Positions 26,547-32,668 of a stretch of DNA of 32,668 nucleotides are shown in pieces. Source of the stretch: Planctomycetota bacterium (lineage in GTDB: Bacteria > Planctomycetota > Planctomycetia > Pirellulales > PLA5); assembly GCA_003576845.1 (NCBI GenBank), contig QEVJ01000060.1:1-32668 (forward strand). The letters run 5' to 3'. Position numbers and translations under genes: made by a program. A model generated the notes under the pieces. That model had not been told where the DNA came from. It saw only the letters and a list, made by a program, of their open reading frames with translations, and did not search any database. Each line of letters opens with the position of its first letter. Position 1 is the stretch's first letter.

Positions 26547-28871
26547 ATGTCGCCAAACCAACGCTCGGGTCTTCTCGTCGCCTGCTACGCGCTGGCCATC
26601 TTTGCCGGCGCGTTTCTGGTGTTTCAGGTGCAGCCGATCATCGGCCGGGCGATCTTGCCGTGGTATGGCGGCAGCCCCGCGGTATGGACGACCTGCATGT
26701 TGTTCTTTCAGACGGTGCTGTTGCTCGGCTACTTGTATGCGCACCTTCTAACGCTGCTGTCGAGCGTGCGATTGCAGGCGGCGATTCATTTGGCGCTCGT
26801 GATCGCGGCAGTGCTCGCGCTGCCGATCTTGCCCGGAGAAAGTTGGAAGCCGACCGGCGGCGGCGATCCGACGGGACCGATTCTGGCGTTGCTTGCGGTT
26901 CACGTGGGCCTGCCGTATCTGGTGCTGTCCTCGACGGGGCCTCTGATGCAGGCCTGGTTCAGCCGTTCGCTCCCCGGCGCGTCGCCCTATCGGCTTTACG
27001 CTCTATCGAACGTCGGATCGCTCCTCGCCTTGCTGACGTATCCCGTTCTTGTCGAGCCGGCGCTCACCCTCCGCGAGCAAACGGCCGTCTGGGGCGGCGG
27101 GTTCGGATTCTTCGCGCTCGTCGGCGGGATCCTCGCGGGGCGCTGGTGGTTGCCGGCGGCAGCTTCCGCTTCCAATTCAAAAGACTCGCTCACAGCGGCC
27201 CGCGCGGCGGCTCACGACGCGGCCGAGAGCGTCGTGGCGGAATCGCAAGAGCGACCAACGTGGAGCCAGCGGCTTTCGTGGCTGCTGCTGCCCGCGCTGG
27301 CGTCGGTGATGTTGCTCGCGACGACAAACCACGTGTGTCAAGACGTGGCCGTAATTCCGTTCCTGTGGGTCGCGCCGCTGGCCCTCTATCTCTTGTCGTT
27401 CATCTTGTGCTTCGACAGTCCGCGGTGGTATGGACGGCGGTACTGGGGATTGCTGGCGATCGCGGCGATCGTCGGCGTGAGCGTTATGAAGAAGTACAAC
27501 GTGACGGGCGCCCTGCTGCTGGAAATCTTCGCGTACTTCTCGGCGATGTTCGCGATTTCAATGATCTGTCACGGCGAGATGGTCCGCCGCAAGCCGCACG
27601 CGAAGTATCTGACCGAGTTCTACCTGATGTGTTCGGCCGGCGGGGCATTGGGCGGGCTGCTCGTCGCCATCGTCAGCCCGCTCGTCTTTTCGACCTACGT
27701 CGAACTGCACGCAGGGTTGATCCTCGCCTCTGCCCTGGCCGCAGCCGTCGTGTTCGGCGACGAGCGGCTCCGGCTGCGATCGCGGGCGCCGTGGATCTAC
27801 GCGAGTGGCGGAGTCATTCTCGCCGCTGCGTTCGCAACCGTGTTTTGGATGCAGGCCGACGCGATGCAGTCGGACCGGATGGTCGCCGTGCGGAATTTTT
27901 ACGGCGTCCTCTACGTCGACGAAGCGACCGACGCGGAGCATCCGGAGCAGAACGGTTGGAAGCTGATTCACGGGCGAATTTCGCACGGTTTTCAGTATTC
28001 CGCGCCCGAACTTCGCCGCGAAGCAACGACGTACTACAACGAAGCGAGCGGCGTGGGCGTGGCGCTGCGGCGGATTGCCGCCGACGCTTCGACGCCGCTC
28101 GTTGGCAGTGCGGGCGGTGGGGCCGTCAGCGAGTCGCCCGACGCCGACGCGACGCGATCCGCAGTCCCCGTCGACGAACCGTTCGCGCCTGCGAACGGCG
28201 ACCCGCCAAAACGCCGCCCGCTGCGGGTCGGCGTCATTGGCTTGGGCGCCGGCACGATCGCCACGTATGCCCAACCCGGCGATACGTTTCGCTTCTACGA
28301 GATCAACCCGATCGTCGAGACACTCGCCCGAACGTACTTCACCTACCTCGAAGATTGCCGGGGAAAAGTCGAGGTGGTGATCGGCGACGCGCGGCGCACG
28401 ATGGAAGAGGAACCGCCCCAGCGATACGACGTGCTCGCCCTCGACGCCTTTAGCGGCGACGCGATTCCGACGCATCTGCTCACCCGCGAGGCGTTCGCGA
28501 TTTACGACCGGCACCTCGCGCCCGGCGGCGTGATCGCGGCGCACATCAGCAACAAACACCTCAATCTCAAACCGGTCCTCATCGAAGCGGCCAAGGAATT
28601 CGACTGGCGGGCGGTGCTCGTCGATGCCAGCGACGACAACCGCAACGGCTCGGCCGGCTCGACCTGGGTGCTTTTGACGCACAACGCCAAGTTCCTTGCC
28701 GATCCGGTGGTGAAGAAATCCGGAGAACCGCTGTCGAGCGCCATGACGGTGAGGATGTGGACGGACGAGTACAGCAATCTGCTGCCGCTGCTCGACAAGA
28801 CGGTGGACCTTGGCGGTTGGACGCTGGAACTTCGCGGCTGGAAAGTCGATATTCGGCGCCACGAGGAATAA
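26547..28871 (+). CDS. Polytopic membrane protein fused to a spermidine-synthase-like domain
   Basis: The 774-residue product has an N-terminal membrane part with many hydrophobic helices up to about residue 450 (starting LLVACYALAIFAGAFLVFQVQPIIGRAILPW). A Rossmann-type methyltransferase/spermidine-synthase-like domain follows from about 560: GVIGLGAGT as the nucleotide-binding loop, FYEINP as the acidic strand end, then VVIGDARRTM and LALDAFSGDAIPTHLLT. This is the known 'fused MFS/spermidine synthase' arrangement. The reaction has not been shown for this protein, and true polyamine synthesis is uncertain. A Ser/Ala-rich linker lies near residues 208-230, and an acidic low-complexity patch lies before the Rossmann domain (about 512-550). 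The ATG at 26547 lacks a clear Shine-Dalgarno. Confidence 0.88.
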   Translation: MSPNQRSGLLVACYALAIFAGAFLVFQVQPIIGRAILPWYGGSPAVWTTCMLFFQTVLLLGYLYAHLLTLLSSVRLQAAIHLALVIAAVLALPILPGESWKPTGGGDPTGPILALLAVHVGLPYLVLSSTGPLMQAWFSRSLPGASPYRLYALSNVGSLLALLTYPVLVEPALTLREQTAVWGGGFGFFALVGGILAGRWWLPAAASASNSKDSLTAARAAAHDAAESVVAESQERPTWSQRLSWLLLPALASVMLLATTNHVCQDVAVIPFLWVAPLALYLLSFILCFDSPRWYGRRYWGLLAIAAIVGVSVMKKYNVTGALLLEIFAYFSAMFAISMICHGEMVRRKPHAKYLTEFYLMCSAGGALGGLLVAIVSPLVFSTYVELHAGLILASALAAAVVFGDERLRLRSRAPWIYASGGVILAAAFATVFWMQADAMQSDRMVAVRNFYGVLYVDEATDAEHPEQNGWKLIHGRISHGFQYSAPELRREATTYYNEASGVGVALRRIAADASTPLVGSAGGGAVSESPDADATRSAVPVDEPFAPANGDPPKRRPLRVGVIGLGAGTIATYAQPGDTFRFYEINPIVETLARTYFTYLEDCRGKVEVVIGDARRTMEEEPPQRYDVLALDAFSGDAIPTHLLTREAFAIYDRHLAPGGVIAAHISNKHLNLKPVLIEAAKEFDWRAVLVDASDDNRNGSAGSTWVLLTHNAKFLADPVVKKSGEPLSSAMTVRMWTDEYSNLLPLLDKTVDLGGWTLELRGWKVDIRRHEE

Positions 28872-28959
28872 CCACTCGTGGCGCCGTCTTCCGATTCCGG
28901 TGGCGATGCAGAACTTGCGGGAACTCGCGCCGGTGCCGCAACTCGCCGCACACTTGGAA

Positions 28960-29063
28960 CCTATCCCGAAACCGGAATATGTAGGAGGCGAATCCCTTCG
29001 CCGATAGGCCCGGTTAGCGATTCTATCGGCGAAGGGATTCGCCTCTTACAGTTCTGGGATAGG
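28960..29063. terminator. Long hairpin between convergent genes
   Basis: Arms 28981-29007 (gtaggaggcgaatcccttcg...) and 29023-29049 match at 26 of 27 bases in inverse orientation around a 15-base loop. Outer arms cctatccc (28960-28967) and gggatagg (29056-29063) extend the structure. It lies between the convergent membrane/spermidine-synthase and acyl-CoA synthetase genes and could end transcription from both sides. Its form also resembles a mobile palindromic element. Confidence 0.7.
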
Positions 29064-29083
29064 CCCTTGGACTCGCGGGTGAG

Positions 29084-30691
29084 TTACGGAGCGCTTAGTT
29101 TTTCCGCGGCGATCGCCCGCATTTGTTTCAGGTCGAGCTTGCCGCTGCCGAGGACCGGGATCGCTTCGACTTCGATGAAGCTATCCGTGCCCGGAATCCA
29201 CAGGTTCGGCAATCCAGACGCGGAGAGTGCCTGGCAGATTTCTTGCGGGGACTTTTCGACCGGCACGTGCAGCACAACGATCCGCTCGCCGCGGCGTTCG
29301 TCGGGCACGGCCGTGACGACGGCTTTGAGTTCCTCGTCGCCGTTGCCGAGGATTTGCGAGATCGCCTCTTCGATCTTGATGTGCGGCACCATTTCGCCGG
29401 CGATCTTCGAGAAGCGGCTTTCCCGGCCGGTGATATGAATGAACCCGTCGGCGTCGAGAAACGCGATGTCGCCGGTCGTGTACCAACCGTCGCGAATCAC
29501 CTCGGCCGTCGCGTCGGGCCGGTTGAGATAACCCTGCATCACGTTCGGCCCGCGGATCAGCAGCATGCCCGATTCGCCGGTCGGCACGGGTTCGCGGGTT
29601 TCAGGATGAACGATCTTCGCTTCGACGCCGGGGACGCAGCGGCCGACGGAACCTTCGCGGCGCTCGAGCGCGCCTTTCGCTCGCGTGCGACTCTCGGGCA
29701 CGTTCACCGAAACGAGCGGCGAAAGCTCCGTCGCGCCATAACCCTCCGACGGCCGCGTGCCGAACTTCTGCTCGAACGCGGCGGCCAGATCGAGCGGCAT
29801 CTTCTCCGCGCCCACGACCACGACATCCAGCGTCTTGAACTCCTCCGGCGTGCAGCGCTTCATGTACGTCCGCAAAAACGTCGGCGTGGAGAGCAGGATC
29901 GTGCATTTGTGCTCGCGGCACAGCTTGCCGACGATCTTGGCGTCGAGCGGGCTAAAGTGATACACGCCCTTGGGAGCGAGCGTGAGCACGGTCCAAAGCG
30001 TCACGGTATAGCCGAACGAATGAAAGAACGGCAGGAACGCGGCGATCGCGTCGTCGCGGCGAAGTTGAACCACCGCGTCGACCGCGTCGACGTTCGACGC
30101 GATGTTGCCGCAGCTGAGCATCACGCCCTTCGGTTGGGCCGTCGAGCCGGACGTGAAGATCACCGTCATCAGATCGTCGGGCCGAATTCGGTCGAGACCG
30201 AACTTGCGATCCAGCGACGCGACCGGCGAAACGAACGCCTGCCACGCCGCGACCGCCTTGTCCGAAAGCCGCACCTTCTCGCGGAAGTCTTCGAGGTACA
30301 CGAGCGGGCAGTCGAGTTCGAACTCCATCTTCTCCATGAACCGCCGGCTCGTGAGCACGTGGCGGATGCCGCACTCTTTGATGCAGTAGTTAAGAATGTC
30401 CGACGTGACCGTGTAGTTGAGATTGACCGCCACGCGGCGACAGAGAGACGTCGCCACGTTGGCGAGCACGCCGCCGGCCGAGGGCGGCAGCAGAATGCCG
30501 ACGAACCGCTCGTCGTCGGCGAGCACTTCGCGAAGCAAAAGCCGGCGAAAGATCAGCGACCGCATGAGCAGGCTGCCCCCGGTCAGGCTCGCCCCGGTCG
30601 AATCGACGACCTTCACGAGCGACCGCGCCGCGCGGCATTCGCGCAAGAACCGTTGCGGCAGGGACAGCTTCTTGCCGTTCGTCTGTACCAC
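29084..30691 (-). CDS. AMP-dependent acyl-CoA/acyl-ACP synthetase (Aas ligase-domain-like)
   Basis: The 535-residue product belongs to the acyl-adenylate-forming family. The phosphate-binding loop TSGSTAQPKG (180-189), FFHSFGYT, EGYGATELSP, GWYTTGDIAFLDADGF, the hinge ITGRESRFSKIAGEMV and the C-terminal catalytic lysine region GSGKLDLKQ are all present. The overall pattern, including the N-terminal GASLTGGSLLMRS, resembles the ligase half of Aas (acyl-ACP synthetase/lysophospholipid acyltransferase). The acyltransferase half is missing here. Fatty acid activation for phospholipid repair or incorporation is therefore inferred. The start is the GTG at 30691, with GGAGG seven bases upstream. Confidence 0.9.
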   Translation of the reverse strand: MVQTNGKKLSLPQRFLRECRAARSLVKVVDSTGASLTGGSLLMRSLIFRRLLLREVLADDERFVGILLPPSAGGVLANVATSLCRRVAVNLNYTVTSDILNYCIKECGIRHVLTSRRFMEKMEFELDCPLVYLEDFREKVRLSDKAVAAWQAFVSPVASLDRKFGLDRIRPDDLMTVIFTSGSTAQPKGVMLSCGNIASNVDAVDAVVQLRRDDAIAAFLPFFHSFGYTVTLWTVLTLAPKGVYHFSPLDAKIVGKLCREHKCTILLSTPTFLRTYMKRCTPEEFKTLDVVVVGAEKMPLDLAAAFEQKFGTRPSEGYGATELSPLVSVNVPESRTRAKGALERREGSVGRCVPGVEAKIVHPETREPVPTGESGMLLIRGPNVMQGYLNRPDATAEVIRDGWYTTGDIAFLDADGFIHITGRESRFSKIAGEMVPHIKIEEAISQILGNGDEELKAVVTAVPDERRGERIVVLHVPVEKSPQEICQALSASGLPNLWIPGTDSFIEVEAIPVLGSGKLDLKQMRAIAAEKLSAP

Positions 30692-30782
30692 CTAGAAACC
30701 TCCGCCGGACGAGACGCACCTAAGCGGGCCAAATGTGCCGGCAATCGTAGCAATTCGTCCGAATTGGCGGAAGCGGGATCGG

Positions 30783-32102
30783 TCAGCCGATCTGCGGCAG
30801 CTCGTACCCGCGGCGGTGCTCGCGGCCGAGGAGCTTGTTGGCGGCCGCGTCGTCGAAGGTCTCGGTCGCGGCGTCGAGGCGGAGCCGCTTGCCGGTCCGC
30901 CAGGCGATGTGCCCGGCGTGGCACATGGCGCTGCTGACGTGTCCGGAATAAAGTTCCTGGTTGAGCGAATCGCGCTTGCGGCTGCGCATCGCATCGAGAA
31001 AGTTGCGGACGTGAGCTTGTTGGGCCGCGCTTAAGTCGCTCGCGCCTTGCTTGATGAGATTGCCGGCCGCGTCGAACGCCTTCCACGACGAGTTGGTCAA
31101 CATCAGCGTGCCGTTCTCGCCGTAGAGCACCGCGCCCTCGGTCGCGCCGAACAGCTTGGGCTTCGACCAGAGCCGCATTTCGTATTGCAGCACCTTGCCC
31201 GGCCACTCGTAACTCACCAGCAGCGTATCCGGCCACTGCTGGTGGTCGTCGGTGAAGAACAACTTGCCGCCGGCGCAGGAGACGGCCTCGGGCAGCGTGT
31301 CGAGTCCCATTGCATAGCGGCAAAAGTCGATCCGGTGGACGCCGTCGTTGCCGAGGTCGCCCGTCCCGTAGTCGAACAGCCATCGCCACGCGCCGCCGAG
31401 CACGATTTCGGCGTTGTACGGCCGCTCGGCAACGGGACCTTGCCAGATGTCGTAATCGAGCGTGGCCGGCGGCGTGCCGTCCTTGCCGAGATGGATTTCG
31501 CGATTGCGGTCGGTTTCCCACGCTCGCCCGAACAGCACCTTGCCGAGCGCGCCGCTGCGAACGAACTCGGCCGCTTCGCTAAGGAATGCGGCGCTGCGAA
31601 TTTGCGTGCCGACCTGGACCATCCGCTCGTGCTTGCGGGCGATCGCGACGGCCGTCTTGCCTTCGGCGATGTTGTGGCTTGCCGGTTTTTCGACGAACAC
31701 GTCCTTGCCTGCCTGGCACCCGTAGATCGTGAGCAGCGCGTGCCAGTGATCCGGCGTGGCGACGACGAAGGCGTCGATCGAGTCGTCGGCGAGCAGATCG
31801 CGGAAGTCGCGGACGAGCTTCGGCTCGAGGCCGGTCCGCTGCTTCATTTCCGCGCCGCGCTGCTGGCGAACCGGTTCGTTGACGTCGCAAATGTGCGTCA
31901 CGATGCAGTCCGGTTCGGCGGCGAAGCTCTGCATGACCGAGTTTCCTCGGCCGCGCACGCCGATGCATGCGACGCGAATCTTGTCGCTGGCCGCAACGGC
32001 CCGGCGGGGCGCGGCCGATGCGAGCGTCGCGGCGATGCCCGATGCAGCGATGCCCGATGCGGCGGTGTGCTTGAGGAACTCGCGGCGCGTGTCGTGAGAC
32101 AT
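30783..32102 (-). CDS. Tat-exported Gfo/Idh/MocA-family oxidoreductase
   Basis: The 439-residue product has a twin-arginine signal (TRREFLKHTAAS, Arg6-Arg7), then an Ala-rich hydrophobic stretch, so export of a folded, cofactor-bound protein is likely. The nucleotide-binding fold starts KIRVACIGVRGRGNS (41-55). The family motif VEKPASHN places Lys139-Pro140, and the C-terminal domain has GAWRWLFDYGTGDLGNDGVHRID with the usual Asp/His. Members oxidise or reduce sugars and related compounds with NAD(P). Such Tat-exported versions are abundant in planctomycetes, and the substrate is unknown. GAGG six bases before the ATG at 32102 supports the start. The signal-peptide core contains a duplicated 15-base unit (32032-32061). 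Confidence 0.93.
   Translation of the reverse strand: MSHDTRREFLKHTAASGIAASGIAATLASAAPRRAVAASDKIRVACIGVRGRGNSVMQSFAAEPDCIVTHICDVNEPVRQQRGAEMKQRTGLEPKLVRDFRDLLADDSIDAFVVATPDHWHALLTIYGCQAGKDVFVEKPASHNIAEGKTAVAIARKHERMVQVGTQIRSAAFLSEAAEFVRSGALGKVLFGRAWETDRNREIHLGKDGTPPATLDYDIWQGPVAERPYNAEIVLGGAWRWLFDYGTGDLGNDGVHRIDFCRYAMGLDTLPEAVSCAGGKLFFTDDHQQWPDTLLVSYEWPGKVLQYEMRLWSKPKLFGATEGAVLYGENGTLMLTNSSWKAFDAAGNLIKQGASDLSAAQQAHVRNFLDAMRSRKRDSLNQELYSGHVSSAMCHAGHIAWRTGKRLRLDAATETFDDAAANKLLGREHRRGYELPQIG
32032..32061. repeat. 15-base tandem duplication in a Tat signal peptide
   Basis: Two adjacent copies (gcgatgcccgatgca and gcgatgcccgatgcg) encode the doubled Ser-Gly-Ile-Ala-Ala stretch in the hydrophobic core of the oxidoreductase signal peptide. 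Confidence 0.85.
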
Positions 32103-32150
32103 GGCAGGCCTCGTAGTTTGGCGGTCGCCGGAAGGAACGCGACCAACAAT

Positions 32151-32668
32151 CTACGGCGAGCCCAGCACCGCTTGCAAGCAGTCGTAATCGTTCGGAAGCG
32201 GATCGGCGAGAAGCCATTCCACGTCGAGCCAGAATCCGGGGAGCGTTCGGCTCCTGAATATGCGGTTATCCTCGAGCGGAATCGGCTCGTAACGGCCGTC
32301 GGCCAGTGCCAGGAATTCACACCGACGGGCGAGCGTGTCGATGAGCCAGTATTCCGGCACGGCCGCTTCGAGGTAAAGCTGCTTCTTCTCGACGTAATCG
32401 CGCGTGCGGCTGTCGCGCGAGACGATCTCGACGGCGATATCGGGGGCGCCTTTCATGCCGCGCTGTTCGGCGAGATGCAAGCGGTCGGCGCGGATATATG
32501 CCACATCGGGTTCGGGCGCGCGAATCTCCGAAAGCTCGAAAGCAAATCGGCTGCCCAAGATCATGCCACCGATTTTTTTTGCTGCAATGAAGTTTCGCAG
32601 CAGCGCCACCAACCACATATTCACATCATTGTTGCGCAGCGTGTCGGGCGACGCCATGTAGATGACTC
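32151..32668 (-). CDS. Uma2-family endonuclease (DUF820), N-terminus outside window
   Basis: At least 168 residues are visible. An ATG occurs at 32657, but the frame stays open to the window edge, reading Val-Ile-Tyr before that Met. This fits the usual 'GEVIYM' segment of the family, so about 30-50 residues probably lie beyond the edge. The PD-(D/E)XK-like core is visible: PEPDVAYIR, then PDIAVEIVSRDSRTRDYVEKKQLYLEAAVPEYWLID. Members are restriction-like nuclease-fold proteins of unclear role, expanded in planctomycetes and cyanobacteria. The stop is 48 bases upstream of the oxidoreductase gene on the same strand. Confidence 0.88.
   Translation of the reverse strand, partial: VIYMASPDTLRNNDVNMWLVALLRNFIAAKKIGGMILGSRFAFELSEIRAPEPDVAYIRADRLHLAEQRGMKGAPDIAVEIVSRDSRTRDYVEKKQLYLEAAVPEYWLIDTLARRCEFLALADGRYEPIPLEDNRIFRSRTLPGFWLDVEWLLADPLPNDYDCLQAVLGSP

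Noticed and set aside
26492-28453. Second long + strand frame overlapping the membrane/spermidine-synthase gene
   Set aside because: It is Arg-rich without membrane or enzyme motifs, while the overlapping frame shows helices and a Rossmann motif.
23519-28871. A polyamine pathway formed by agmatine deiminase and the spermidine-synthase-like fusion
   Set aside because: They are separated by unrelated genes, the carbamoylputrescine amidase is absent, and the fused protein's activity as a spermidine synthase is doubtful.

Overview
The window looks like a chromosomal segment of a high-GC Gram-negative planctomycete, probably of the Pirellulales type. This is inferred from gene content: a giant dockerin-bearing surface protein, a transmembrane Ser/Thr kinase, a Tat-exported Gfo/Idh/MocA protein, a phytanoyl-CoA-type oxygenase, a Uma2 nuclease, an Lnt that implies an outer membrane with lipoproteins, and many short dispersed repeats. 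No phage, plasmid, CRISPR array, rRNA or tRNA was recognised.

Layout. Bases 1-7253 hold the 3' part of a giant secreted repeat protein (start outside the window). It is followed by a Ser/Thr kinase, hemB, a radical SAM protein, a low-GC acyltransferase-3 gene and a GAF-SpoIIE phosphatase, all on the + strand to 14.4 kb. From 14.9 to 17.2 kb are an HD-type alarmone-hydrolase-like gene (-), malate dehydrogenase (+) and mscL (-). From 17.4 to 21.1 kb are lnt (-), a TIM-barrel sugar isomerase (+) and a four-CBS protein (-). From 21.4 to 25.2 kb are a PhyH-like oxygenase (-), a secreted alpha/beta hydrolase (+), agmatine deiminase (+) and hypoxanthine phosphoribosyltransferase (-). From 25.4 to 28.9 kb are a CPBP membrane protein (+) and a fused membrane/spermidine-synthase-like protein (+). 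The right end carries an acyl-CoA/ACP synthetase (-), a Gfo/Idh/MocA oxidoreductase (-) and a Uma2 gene (-) that runs off the window. Genes are mostly single units in alternating orientation. No long operon or dedicated multi-gene pathway is evident; most genes are housekeeping or signalling.

The unusual part is the non-coding and repeat layer. Nearly every intergenic gap carries either a degenerate tandem array with a 7-base period (several end at or close to a start codon, where a Shine-Dalgarno would lie) or a short palindromic/inverted-repeat element. Some of these elements also lie in frame inside genes. The radical SAM gene carries two of them, one bounded by a 12-base direct repeat with 63-base spacing. 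The last residues of Lnt and a Gly/Ala/Thr/Ser linker in the giant protein are also made of such sequence. A 66-base element with identical ends and a same-length but unrelated core occurs twice, once coding and once intergenic.
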